This document shows, one piece after another, positions 17,240 to 25,301 of a DNA stretch of 64,000 nucleotides (positions within the stretch are counted from its first letter, which is position 1; each line of letters starts with the position of its first letter). Source of the DNA: Methylotenera_A sp044228245 (GTDB taxonomy: Bacteria; Pseudomonadota; Gammaproteobacteria; Burkholderiales; Methylophilaceae); assembly GCA_044228245.1 (NCBI GenBank), contig JBGAVG010000008.1, forward strand, positions 18,933-82,932, read 5' to 3'. The position numbers and the translations under genes are program-made. The notes under the pieces are model-generated. The model searched no databases. It saw only the letters and a list, made by a program, of their open reading frames with translations, and was not told where the DNA came from.

Positions 17240-19024
17240 TTAACCTCGCATTGCTGCCATCACAATGCCCGGCACTTTTGCCCAGCTTGCGTTTTCTTCC
17301 ATCGCCACTAATCTTTTCGTCACTGTTTTTGCATTGCGATGACTGGTCAGCCAGGCCGGTTTGGGAAACACCGTGAGTGGCGCGCGTAGCACCGTTTTTT
17401 CTATGCCTTCCAGCATGGCTGTGTTATGCACAAAGCCATTGCCGCTTTGGATGTCCTTGGATGTGGAGCCAGGATATGCGCCCCAGGGCGCAGTGCCTGT
17501 GCAAAATAAAATCCCAATAAAAGTATTCACTGTAATCGCGCCATATTTAAGCTGGTGAATTGCTTGCTCAAACGCGTTATTGGTGTTGGCGTCTTTGAGT
17601 GATTTTGGATGCACAATCAGCGTGGCATTGAGTGTTCCCCACAGGCGGTTATTTACAAACTCGGTTGCTTTTGCCAGGAACTCGACAGGGTTGGCGCTGC
17701 CCGCTTGCACAGTAGCGATGACTGAGCAAAATGATTCTTCTTGCAACAGCGTTTCATTGGTATTGTCCGGGTTGATCCCGGTAATGAATGTCCAAGGTAA
17801 TTCCCCTGATTTGGCCTGACCAATGTGGCTAACATTGCTGTGATTTTTTACTATGGTTTGCCAGCGGTCTTCGGCGCCGGGGTAGTAGGCGCTTCTTGGC
17901 GGGATTTCTGCGCATACTTCCTGCAAGGCCTTAATAAAGCGCGCGGCGCCATCCCAGCCTTTTGGCATCACCAGCACCTTGGCAGTGCAACACATAAAGG
18001 ATGCGTTCATGGTAAACGCGGTAGCAATCTGCTCGGCTTGAAAGCGGATTTCTTTGTCGGTGTAAGGCCCCGGCACGATAATAATCGGCGAGACGTTGCC
18101 TAGCTCTGCGGTAATTGGTTTGTGCAATAAAGGCCGGTTTAGTGCACGGCGTTCATCAGCTTCCGGGCCATTGTTTCCCCACACAATTTGCTCATAGGTT
18201 TTGTCCGAGCCGGTTAAATGTACTTCGTCAATCTTAGGGTGATACACCAAGTGCCTGCCCACTTCTGCACCGCCGTACAACACGGCTAAAAATTGCTGGT
18301 CTATCGCCGCCTTAAAGGCTTCTTCGATATAAGGCCCTAGATATGCATTCACCGGGTTCATTTTAAGGATGCACACTTTGCCTTCATTAAACATCTTGGT
18401 GATGATGTCCATGATGCCAATGCTGGCAATATTGCCAGCGCCCAGCACTAGTGCAACCTTGCCTTGGTGATTTGGTTTCTTGTAAAAACTGGCACGTTCT
18501 ATCTCTATGCTGTTCTCGGTCACGCCAGGCTGCATATGCACATCGACCGTGATATCTTTAAACAAGATGCCGTCAATGGCGTTATTGGGGTAAACCTGCA
18601 CGGCCAAATTACCCGCAAGCGTGCGTTTTACCTTGCCAATACGCGTGTTGCCAGTTTCGGCGATAGATTGCAAACTTTCGCGGACTAAGCGCAATTGACG
18701 TACCACGCCCCATGTGCCACTCGCCCATTCCTCAGCCTCCAGGTTTGAGCCAGGCGGTATGCCTTTGGCCTTGCAGCCCGCATTCACCATAGCTTCGGCT
18801 ACTTTTATATAACCCTGCTGCATAGCGGTGACCAATTCAATGCGCTTTTCTATTGGCAAGGTCGCAAATTTCCATGCGGCTTCGCGTAGATGCGCGATAG
18901 TTTCATCTAACTTGGCTTGGCTGGAAGCTGGGGGAGTTTCTGTTTTGGCTTGCCCAGATTGGCTGACGGGATAACTGGAGAATTCGCGGAACTGATCCAT
19001 CGCTTGGATATGTTTTGTGTTCAT
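17240..19024 (-). CDS. Atypical aldehyde dehydrogenase family protein
   Basis: This 594-residue protein has the aldehyde dehydrogenase superfamily fold but is longer than the usual ~500 and divergent. Visible features are the Rossmann segment GKVALVLGAGNIASIGIMD (about 188-206), EVHLTGSDKTYEQIVWG (about 267-283), the general base E307 in TAELGNVSP, and candidate catalytic cysteines C345/C346 in NASFMCCTAK. The GQxC context of normal members is replaced and there are extra N-terminal residues. It may be a CoA-acylating or semialdehyde type, but substrate and cofactor are not readable. It is a single gene with no pathway neighbours. The ATG at 19024 has AAGGAG 7-8 bases upstream. Confidence 0.85.
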   Translation of the reverse strand: MNTKHIQAMDQFREFSSYPVSQSGQAKTETPPASSQAKLDETIAHLREAAWKFATLPIEKRIELVTAMQQGYIKVAEAMVNAGCKAKGIPPGSNLEAEEWASGTWGVVRQLRLVRESLQSIAETGNTRIGKVKRTLAGNLAVQVYPNNAIDGILFKDITVDVHMQPGVTENSIEIERASFYKKPNHQGKVALVLGAGNIASIGIMDIITKMFNEGKVCILKMNPVNAYLGPYIEEAFKAAIDQQFLAVLYGGAEVGRHLVYHPKIDEVHLTGSDKTYEQIVWGNNGPEADERRALNRPLLHKPITAELGNVSPIIIVPGPYTDKEIRFQAEQIATAFTMNASFMCCTAKVLVMPKGWDGAARFIKALQEVCAEIPPRSAYYPGAEDRWQTIVKNHSNVSHIGQAKSGELPWTFITGINPDNTNETLLQEESFCSVIATVQAGSANPVEFLAKATEFVNNRLWGTLNATLIVHPKSLKDANTNNAFEQAIHQLKYGAITVNTFIGILFCTGTAPWGAYPGSTSKDIQSGNGFVHNTAMLEGIEKTVLRAPLTVFPKPAWLTSHRNAKTVTKRLVAMEENASWAKVPGIVMAAMRG

Positions 19025-19075
19025 GATGGCTCCTTACTTTTGTATTCTATTCAATACAATCATTTATCAAGGAAT

Positions 19076-19111
19076 CAAACCACGCTGTTTAATTATAAAC
19101 AACGTGGTTTG
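19076..19111. other. Long near-perfect hairpin upstream of the aldehyde dehydrogenase gene
   Basis: CAAACCACGCTGTTTA (19076-19091) and TAAACAACGTGGTTTG (19096-19111) pair at 15 of 16 positions around a 4-base loop. It sits between the end of the small secreted-protein gene and the start of the aldehyde dehydrogenase, both on the minus strand. There is no clear T-tract, so it could be a terminator for the upstream gene or an operator for the dehydrogenase. Confidence 0.6.
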
Positions 19112-19148
19112 AAATTAAAGCTAAATGTGATTACCTAAATATGGTTAC

Positions 19149-19634
19149 TCAGTCTTTTTTGCCTTTCCAGTCCACGGTATATTCTGTGGCAGAAGTAAAG
19201 TAGCCGTTGTAGTCGCCTTTGCCTTTAATGCCCTGAAATTTGCCTGAACCACCTACATATTCCCATTGGCCTTTGAAGCTGGTCATCGGATTGCCGTCCT
19301 TCATCACAGTATTCACCTTGCCGCTCCACTTGGCGATAGTAGCGTCAGTACCGTTAGTAATCGTGTAGTAGCCTGAATGGTCGCCAGTGCCTTGATGCAG
19401 ATTGGCAACTTCCTGGTTTAATACAGTTGCGCCTTCAATAAGGCCGCCACTGGGAGTACATGTGGTTTCACTCAACATCACTGCATAGCCATCGGTGTTG
19501 GCAACGTTAGATGCGGTTGGCTTATAGGTGCATTTGCCTTGCCCTGCGACTGATTCTGCATTGGCGTGGGTGGCTCCTAATGAAAGTATTGTAAAGATTG
19601 TGGTTGCAATAACGCGTTGATTAAGTGTAAACAT
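19149..19634 (-). CDS. Small exported protein of unknown function
   Basis: The ATG at 19634 is preferred because AGGAGA lies 8 bases upstream and the resulting 161-residue protein begins with a clean signal peptide (about 1-25, ending THANA). An in-frame upstream start exists but adds a non-signal extension. The mature protein is small and rich in Gly, Thr and Ser with two cysteines (about C31 and C55) that could pair. It has beta-strand-like repeats (QGTGDHSGYYTITNG, GGSGKFQGIKGKGDYNGYFT), resembling lipocalin/allene-oxide-cyclase-barrel-like proteins, but I do not recognise the family with certainty. It is probably periplasmic. Confidence 0.75.
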   Translation of the reverse strand: MFTLNQRVIATTIFTILSLGATHANAESVAGQGKCTYKPTASNVANTDGYAVMLSETTCTPSGGLIEGATVLNQEVANLHQGTGDHSGYYTITNGTDATIAKWSGKVNTVMKDGNPMTSFKGQWEYVGGSGKFQGIKGKGDYNGYFTSATEYTVDWKGKKD

Positions 19635-19792
19635 TTTAAATCTCCTCATAAATGGATTGACACCTACAGCATTTTGCAAATGTTCGTTGTGGTGTGTAAG
19701 CAATGTAATTTTTTGTTATGATAGTAGCCAGTTAGATACAGTTAGTAACATAAAGTAACGTTGTTACTGGCCTAATAATAAGAAAGCAACGC

Positions 19793-21391
19793 ATGGAAGC
19801 TGTTGTACAACAATGGACGAGTGCAGAACAAGACCAAGTGCGCGCCAGCGTTGCTGGCATGTTGGCTAGCTCTTTGTTTGCAGGCTCGCCGCGCCAACAA
19901 CGTTTTCTTGAATATCTCGTCACTAATACGCTTGCGGGCGATGCAGACCGCCTAAAAGGCTACACCATCGCGGTGGAGGTATTTGACCGGAAAAGTGATT
20001 TTGACCCTAGTTTGGATGCCATAGTACGGGTAGAAGCTACACGCCTGCGCAGCAAACTGCGTGAGTATTACGACACGCTCGGCAAGCAGGATGCGGTACG
20101 CATCGATTTCCCCAAAGGCGGCTACGCGCTTGAGATTACTCTGCTGCAAAATCACGCTGCCAAACCATTTGTAGCTACAGCAAGCGCACCGCGCCTTATA
20201 GAAGACAGACCGTCGCTGGCGGTCTTGCCGTTCGTTAATATTGGTACTGATAACTCACGAGAATATTTTGCCGATGGTGTCGTGGATAGCCTGATTTCCA
20301 TGTTTTCGAGGTTGTCGGGCCTGTTTGTCATCTCCAGGCAATCTTCGTTTTCATATAAAAGCACCACCAAAACATCCGAAGAAATTGCGGCCGAGCTAGG
20401 CGTGCGTTATCTGCTGGAAGGCAGCGTGCAGCATGCGGGCAATCAGGTGCGTGTTGCTGCCCAATTGGTGGATGCGAAAAATGGCGGGCAAGTGTGGTCT
20501 GACCGGTTTGACCGCGAGCTCAAAGATGTATTTGCCTTGCAGGATGAGCTGACCCAGAGCATTGTCAGCGTATTGCAAATCAAGCTGGATGGGGAAGAAG
20601 CCGCGCTATTTGGCGTGCAAGCGACAAATAGTATAGAAGCGCATGATTATTTGCTGCAAGCCATTGCCGCACATAGAAAATACACCGAAAAAACTACTTA
20701 TGAAGCAATCGCGCTGTATAACAAAGCGTTGGTGCTAGACTCAAACTACGCGGCGGCGCATGCCTGGTTAGCGAGATCGCTGGCTTTAACTTGGTCGCAA
20801 AAATGGAACCCAGATATAAAGATTCTTGACTCTGCACTTATGCATGCAGAACGTGCTGTTGAGCTAGAGCCGCAATCTGCTTATGCCATTTCAATATTAG
20901 GTTGGACGCATCTTTGGCGCAGAAATCGCGAGGAATCCATTGCGGAATCACGTCGCGCAGTGACATTGGACCCGAATAATGGTGAAGTGTTGCTATTTCT
21001 TTCGCTGGCTTTGTCTTCAGCTGGATTAGGTGAGGAGGCGCTCTATTACATAGAAAAAGCCAAACGTTTTACACCGATTAGCAATGTTTTTTATGAAATG
21101 GCGCATGGTAATAGTTATTACGTGCTTAGGGATTATAAAAAAGCCATTGCGGCTTACGAAAAAGGTTGTAGCATGGTGCCCAATTTTATTCCTTGCCATT
21201 TTTTTGCATTGCTTGTTTATGAACAGTTAGGCATGCAAGATGAAGCGCTTAAGAAATTTAAGATTCTCTACCGACTGACTGGCGATAAAACAAATCAAGC
21301 AGCTCTTACAATTTGGACACATAAAGCATTAGCGATTGAACAAGAGGAAATATGGCAGAAAGCGGTTTTACAATATTCTTCGAAAGTTTAG
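19793..21391 (+). CDS. TPR protein with FlgO-like domain ('adenylate cyclase-like' regulator family)
   Basis: This 532-residue soluble protein has three parts. Residues about 10-110 match the N-terminal module of many proteins loosely annotated as adenylate cyclases (SPRQQRFLEYLV, then VEVFDRKSDFDPSLDAIVRVE, RLRSKLREYY, FPKGGYALE). About 138-270 is a FlgO/TolB-like domain (LAVLPFVNIG, YFADGVVDSLIS, LLEGSVQ, GQVWSDRFDREL). About 275-520 is a series of TPR repeats. No cyclase catalytic domain or membrane segment is present, so the common cyclase name is misleading. It probably acts as a protein-interaction or regulatory hub; the target is unknown. It is monocistronic with a strong terminator. 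Confidence 0.82.
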   Translation: MEAVVQQWTSAEQDQVRASVAGMLASSLFAGSPRQQRFLEYLVTNTLAGDADRLKGYTIAVEVFDRKSDFDPSLDAIVRVEATRLRSKLREYYDTLGKQDAVRIDFPKGGYALEITLLQNHAAKPFVATASAPRLIEDRPSLAVLPFVNIGTDNSREYFADGVVDSLISMFSRLSGLFVISRQSSFSYKSTTKTSEEIAAELGVRYLLEGSVQHAGNQVRVAAQLVDAKNGGQVWSDRFDRELKDVFALQDELTQSIVSVLQIKLDGEEAALFGVQATNSIEAHDYLLQAIAAHRKYTEKTTYEAIALYNKALVLDSNYAAAHAWLARSLALTWSQKWNPDIKILDSALMHAERAVELEPQSAYAISILGWTHLWRRNREESIAESRRAVTLDPNNGEVLLFLSLALSSAGLGEEALYYIEKAKRFTPISNVFYEMAHGNSYYVLRDYKKAIAAYEKGCSMVPNFIPCHFFALLVYEQLGMQDEALKKFKILYRLTGDKTNQAALTIWTHKALAIEQEEIWQKAVLQYSSKV

Positions 21392-21396
21392 CTCAA

Positions 21397-21449
21397 AACA
21401 TACGTCCTGCAGCCCAATATCCATGCAGCTTGCAGGGCATATGTTTTTT
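21397..21449 (+). terminator. Terminator hairpin with conserved 13-base loop, copy 2
   Basis: AACATACGTCCTGCA (21397-21411) pairs with TGCAGGGCATATGTT (21431-21445), followed by a T-tract. The loop includes CCAATATCCATGC (21414-21426), the exact reverse complement of the loop core at 17202-17214. It follows the TPR gene stop by six bases. Confidence 0.82.
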
Positions 21450-21533
21450 GTCATTTGAGTGCTTTACCTTAAAGCTTAACTAAAGCGCCAAGCTCTGTTA
21501 GAATCACGCGTTCACCAAATTTAAGGCAAAATC

Positions 21534-21905
21534 ATGGCGGTTGTGACACTTACCAAAGCAAATTTTAAAGACACGATTGAAAATAACGATTTCGTGATTG
21601 TGGATTTCTGGGCACCGTGGTGCGACCCTTGCGTGGCTTTTACGCCAACTTTTGAAGCGGCTGCGGCGAAGAACCCGGATATCGTGTTTGGCATGGTGAA
21701 TACGGAAGCCGACCCGGAAATCAGCGAATATTTCGAAGTGGCGCAAATCCCCGGCATTCTGGTGGTTCGCGAGCAAGCGGGCATACATACCCAGGTGGGC
21801 GAGATCGGCGCACCGGCGCTGGATGCGATCATCCAATGGGCGCGTGAGCGTGATATGACGGTGGTACGTGAGCATTACGCCGCGGAAGCAGCAAAAAAGA
21901 ATTAA
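21534..21905 (+). CDS. Thioredoxin-like protein with WCDPC active site
   Basis: This 123-residue cytosolic thioredoxin-fold protein has redox motif W29-C30-D-P-C33, where thioredoxin-1 has WCGPC, and the cis-proline segment QIPGILVV (about 77-84). Overall spacing matches thioredoxins, with a C-terminal extension of about 15 residues. The Gly-to-Asp change should alter redox potential and partner choice, so the disulfide reductase role is likely but the substrates are unknown. It is a single gene, followed by a 16-bp perfect palindrome and an intrinsic terminator. Confidence 0.9.
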   Translation: MAVVTLTKANFKDTIENNDFVIVDFWAPWCDPCVAFTPTFEAAAAKNPDIVFGMVNTEADPEISEYFEVAQIPGILVVREQAGIHTQVGEIGAPALDAIIQWARERDMTVVREHYAAEAAKKN

Positions 21906-21947
21906 TTCCAATTCTAAATCAATACTGACTTTGTCGATTTCATCTTG

Positions 21948-21963
21948 CCGTGCTATAGCACGG
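21948..21963. other. Perfect 16-bp palindrome
   Basis: CCGTGCTATAGCACGG is fully self-complementary with no spacer. It lies 43 bases after the thioredoxin stop in a spacer between convergent genes, away from any obvious promoter. A DNA-binding site or a second hairpin is possible. Confidence 0.55.
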
Positions 21964-22018
21964 TCTGCGACTCATCTTCGTGTCATTATTGCTTTACAAA
22001 CGGAATAACTACCTTTGT

Positions 22019-22049
22019 AAAAAAAGCCACTTTCTGAAGTGGCTTTTTT
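22019..22049. terminator. Intrinsic terminator between convergent genes
   Basis: GCCACTT (22026-22032), loop TCTG and AAGTGGC (22037-22043) form the stem, flanked by an A-tract and a T-tract. It can serve both the thioredoxin gene and the minus-strand membrane protein gene. Confidence 0.92.
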
Positions 22050-22063
22050 ATTGCGTGATTTGG

Positions 22064-22435
22064 TTAAAACCCGCCCGTCGTGATAATGCGGTAAACATAA
22101 AACAGGCCGACCGCCATCATGGCGTACAAAGGCACATTGCCGGATTTTTTGCTTTCATTTTTGTTTGGTGATGACATCCAGCGATTGAGCAACCAAGCCA
22201 CAAATATAATCACGGGGATAAACATCATGTGCGTGGCGGAATCGAATAACCATGCCAGCGCGGTTTTCAGCCAGCCGCCTTCTTTGAAGAACTCCATGGC
22301 GATGCCGATAATTCCGATAATCATCAGCCCGAAACCCACGACAGACAACAGCGTTTTTGAAAGGGTATCAGCCTTGATATCAGCATTCTTTGCGTATTTG
22401 TTGGGTTCTTTCTTGTAGTTATTCGGTGCGGCCAT
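22064..22435 (-). CDS. Small conserved membrane protein of unknown function
   Basis: The protein is 123 residues if it starts at the second ATG (22435), which sits 6 bases after GGGAG; the first ATG directly abuts that site. A hydrophilic Lys/Asn-rich N-terminus (about 1-25) is followed by three hydrophobic segments (about 27-48, 68-85 and 102-118), with a short cytoplasmic-looking loop SSPNKNESKKSG between the last two. It is an inner-membrane protein by prediction. It is upstream of nlpD in opposite genomic order but on the same strand, with 26 bases after its stop free. No family is recognised. Confidence 0.72.
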   Translation of the reverse strand: MAAPNNYKKEPNKYAKNADIKADTLSKTLLSVVGFGLMIIGIIGIAMEFFKEGGWLKTALAWLFDSATHMMFIPVIIFVAWLLNRWMSSPNKNESKKSGNVPLYAMMAVGLFYVYRIITTGGF

Positions 22436-22461
22436 GGTCATCTCCCGGATGATGTAATGTG

Positions 22462-23481
22462 CTAATTCTGATTCAGATATTTGGCCGGGTCAACAGATTT
22501 ACCCAGGCGCCGGATTTCAAAATGCAGTTTAACCGTGCTGGAGTCGGTATTGCCCATTTCGGCGATTTTTTGGCCCGCTGTCACGATTTGGCCTTCTTTT
22601 GCCACGATTTTGCTGTTATGCGCGTACACCGATAAGTAAGTTTTGTTGTGCTTAACAATAACCAGCTTGCCATAGCCGCGCAAATCGGAGCCAGTGTAAA
22701 TGACCTTGCCGCTGCTGGCTGCGAGAATCGCCTGGCCTGTCGTGCCTGCAATATCAATGCCTTTGTTGCTGGCTTCGTTAAAGCCGGCAGCCACTTTGCC
22801 TTGTGTGGGCCAAGTCCAGCTAATGGATTCATCATCGGCAGGGCTGACGCTGTCTGCTTTTGTCTCGGCAGATTTTGTGTCAGCGGGCTTGGCTTCTGCA
22901 GGTTTGGTTTCAACTGGTTCTGCTTCAGCTGGTTTGATTTCTGCAGGTTTTGCAGTAATTGGGCGTGGCGTGGCCCGGTTGAATGCCTCCAGGCTGTAAG
23001 GTTCGCGTACGGCTTTGGGCTCGGTTAACACTGGGGTTGCTGCAGATGGCGCTGGTTTGATTTCCGCTACGGTTTTATCACCTATTACCGGTTCAGTTTT
23101 CATCGGCGTAATCACAACGTCATCTTCTGTGGTGCTGGTTTCTTCTATCGCTGGTGCAGGTTTGGTTTTGAAGCTGGACAAATCGATTTTCTGCCCAATT
23201 TTAATCGGGTAGGGCGGCTCAATATGATTGGCTGCTGCGATTTCCTTGTAATCAAGCCCATATTCCAGGCCGATTCCAAACAGTGTATCGCCTTTTTTGA
23301 CGATATGGCTATCCGGCCGCCAATCCTTGCCTCCGTTGGAAGTTGCTATTTTAGTATCGGTAGCTTTGGCTTCAGTCGGTTTTGCTTTGGGTGTTTGCGG
23401 TGCGCGCTCAATCACTGGCGCGGGCGGATTGGTTTCGCAAGCGGTTAGCAACACTATCAATAGAACTGCAGTAAAACGCAT
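22462..23481 (-). CDS. nlpD: Lipoprotein with LysM and LytM domains, NlpD-like
   Basis: NlpD-type lipoproteins activate cell-wall amidases during daughter-cell separation. The 339-residue protein has a lipobox (VLLTAC, Cys14), a LysM domain (about 57-103: HIVKKGDTLFGIGLEYGLDYKEIA) and a long Pro/Ala/Lys/Glu repeat linker (about 108-225, with tandem AEPVETKPAEAKPADTK-type units). The C-terminal LytM/M23 domain is about 228-335. Catalytic zinc ligands are degenerate (NKGIDIAG where HxGxD is usual), as in non-hydrolytic activators. The order surE-pcm-nlpD is the classical gammaproteobacterial and betaproteobacterial arrangement; here rpoS does not follow. Confidence 0.92.
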   Translation of the reverse strand: MRFTAVLLIVLLTACETNPPAPVIERAPQTPKAKPTEAKATDTKIATSNGGKDWRPDSHIVKKGDTLFGIGLEYGLDYKEIAAANHIEPPYPIKIGQKIDLSSFKTKPAPAIEETSTTEDDVVITPMKTEPVIGDKTVAEIKPAPSAATPVLTEPKAVREPYSLEAFNRATPRPITAKPAEIKPAEAEPVETKPAEAKPADTKSAETKADSVSPADDESISWTWPTQGKVAAGFNEASNKGIDIAGTTGQAILAASSGKVIYTGSDLRGYGKLVIVKHNKTYLSVYAHNSKIVAKEGQIVTAGQKIAEMGNTDSSTVKLHFEIRRLGKSVDPAKYLNQN

Positions 23482-24162
23482 CTAGCTTACTCCGCCTAAT
23501 AAAGGCACAAATTTTACCGGTTCCAGCTTGGTTTGTTTATATTCGTTGCCAGATTGGGCATTAGTGCGTTCAATCAGGTACAGCGTTTGCGTGCTGGTGC
23601 CGATGGGGATCACCATGCGCCCGCCGACGGCAAGCTGTACGAGCAGTTCTTCAGGCACATGGCTCGCAGCAGCGGTCACCATGATGCCGTCAAACGGTGC
23701 ATATTCGTTTAGCCCGGCACTTCCATCCGCATGGTCCAGCTTCACATTGGTGCATTTGAGCGTGCGCAAATGGCCGCGGGCCTTCATTACCAGTGGGCGA
23801 ATGCGTTCAAGTGAGAGCACCTCTTTGGCAACGCGTGATAACACCGCGGTTTGGTAGCCACAGCCAGTGCCGATTTCCAGCACTTTATTGAGTTGTTTGC
23901 CATGACGCAGGATCTCGGTCATGCGTGCCACAATATACGGCTGTGAAATGGTCTGGCTATAGCCGATAGGCAGCGAAACATCTTCGTAAGCACGGATCGA
24001 CAAGGCCTCATCCACAAAGATATGGCGCGGAATCTCGCCCATGACGTGCAGCACGACTTCATCCTTGATGCCTTGCTCGCGCAGACGGGTCAGCATGCGT
24101 TCACGTGTGCGCAGTGAGGTCATGCCAATGCCGCTTTTTGTACTTGGTCTTGCCAGCGCCAT
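23482..24162 (-). CDS. pcm: Protein-L-isoaspartate O-methyltransferase
   Basis: Pcm repairs isoaspartyl residues in aged proteins using S-adenosylmethionine. The 226 residues include the SAM-binding motif VLEIGTGCGYQTAVLS (about 107-122), the family motif PIGYSQTISQPYIVA (about 79-93) and the strand FDGIMVTAAASHVPE (about 168-182). It abuts nlpD (stop and start adjacent) and follows surE by 2 bases, so surE-pcm-nlpD is one transcriptional unit. Confidence 0.96.
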   Translation of the reverse strand: MALARPSTKSGIGMTSLRTRERMLTRLREQGIKDEVVLHVMGEIPRHIFVDEALSIRAYEDVSLPIGYSQTISQPYIVARMTEILRHGKQLNKVLEIGTGCGYQTAVLSRVAKEVLSLERIRPLVMKARGHLRTLKCTNVKLDHADGSAGLNEYAPFDGIMVTAAASHVPEELLVQLAVGGRMVIPIGTSTQTLYLIERTNAQSGNEYKQTKLEPVKFVPLLGGVS

Positions 24163-24164
24163 AA

Positions 24165-24905
24165 CTAGATTAACCAGTCTCTCAGTGTAGCAATCTGGCT
24201 GTGCTTGGTCAGGTCGACCTGAATCGGCGAAACCGATACCTGATTGTGCGCAATCGCATAAAAATCGGTACCTTCACCGCCGTCGTTGGGCTGGCCCGCT
24301 GCGCCCACCCAGTAAACAGTTTCACCGCGCGGCGTTTTAAGCTGCATCACCGGCTCGGCCTTGTGGCGCTTGCCCAGGCGGGTGACTGTTCTGCCTTGCA
24401 ACTCGTCATAGGGCACATCCGGCACATTGATGTTGAGCAGAGTAGGCGATGTAAGCCCTGTCTTTATGTAATGCTGAACCAGTTCAACCGTGATGCGGGC
24501 AGCGGTTTCAAAATGGGTGGCGTTATGCTGCGACATGGAAATGGCAAACGAGGGAATATCCAGCAGGTAGCCTTCCATTGCCGCTGCCACCGTGCCGGAA
24601 TAAATGGTGTCATCGCCCATGTTCGCGCCATCGTTAATGCCGCTGATTACCATATCCGGTGGGCTATCCATCAAGCCAGTCAATGCTAAATGCACACAGT
24701 CTGTCGGTGTGCCGTTCACATAAAAAAAGCCATTGCTGGCTTTGCGCACGCTCAATGGTCTGTCCAGCGTGAGCGAGTTGCTCGCCCCGCTGCGATTGCG
24801 TTCGGGCGCAACCACGGTAATATCGGCAATTTTGGAGATATGCTGCGCTAGAATATTCAGGCCGGGCGCAAAATAGCCGTCATCATTCGATAGGAGTATT
24901 TTCAT
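24165..24905 (-). CDS. surE: 5'/3'-nucleotidase SurE
   Basis: SurE is a metal-dependent survival phosphatase acting on nucleoside monophosphates and short polyphosphate. The 246 residues match the family. The metal site D8-D9 is in LLSNDDGYFAPGL; other motifs are APERNRSGASNSLT (about 35-48), NGTPTDCVHLA (about 64-74), SGINDGANMGDDTIYSGTVAAAMEG (about 88-112) and INVPD. It leads the surE-pcm-nlpD operon. Confidence 0.97.
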   Translation of the reverse strand: MKILLSNDDGYFAPGLNILAQHISKIADITVVAPERNRSGASNSLTLDRPLSVRKASNGFFYVNGTPTDCVHLALTGLMDSPPDMVISGINDGANMGDDTIYSGTVAAAMEGYLLDIPSFAISMSQHNATHFETAARITVELVQHYIKTGLTSPTLLNINVPDVPYDELQGRTVTRLGKRHKAEPVMQLKTPRGETVYWVGAAGQPNDGGEGTDFYAIAHNQVSVSPIQVDLTKHSQIATLRDWLI

Positions 24906-24956
24906 ACATGACTTACAAATAGCATTCGCATGGGCTTATTATAAATGAAGCCCCGT

Positions 24957-25301
24957 TTATTGAGAGGTGTTTCGGCTCAGTTTTGCGTAAAAAATTGCAC
25001 AGATAAAAAATATAACGCTCAGCAAGATTTCTATCAGCGCCAGTTTTCTTGATATGCCGGTATCCGACCATGCACGTACAACACCTTCGGTGAAATAGAA
25101 CAGGATGAACATGCTGGCCCATTGGTAGGTGTAGCGCCTGCCTTTGAGTATGCCGAAGAGCGGCAGCAATAAGGGTACAGCCTTCAAGATAAGCAGTGAG
25201 CCTTGCGGCTTAAGCGGGGCCAGCCAGCCTTCCCAGGCGATGCAGATAACGATAAGCGCAATCAGGCTTGCACTCGCGCCTGTCTGTAACTGTTTGATCA
25301 T
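24957..25301 (-). CDS. DUF2069-type small membrane protein
   Basis: This 114-residue inner-membrane protein has four hydrophobic stretches. The central motif LLLPLFGILKGRRYTYQWASMFILFYFTEGVVRAWSD (split here: GRRYTYQWASM and YFTEGVVRAWSD) is characteristic of DUF2069 proteins, which in proteobacteria often lie beside wrbA. That fits here: the gene overlaps the HugZ-like gene by 4 bases, which in turn overlaps wrbA. The function is unknown. Confidence 0.87.
   Translation of the reverse strand: MIKQLQTGASASLIALIVICIAWEGWLAPLKPQGSLLILKAVPLLLPLFGILKGRRYTYQWASMFILFYFTEGVVRAWSDTGISRKLALIEILLSVIFFICAIFYAKLSRNTSQ

Noticed and set aside
22860..23000. Tandem repeat tract that could be a CRISPR or minisatellite
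   Set aside because: It is the Pro/Ala/Lys/Glu linker of NlpD; units are imperfect and in frame, with no spacers.
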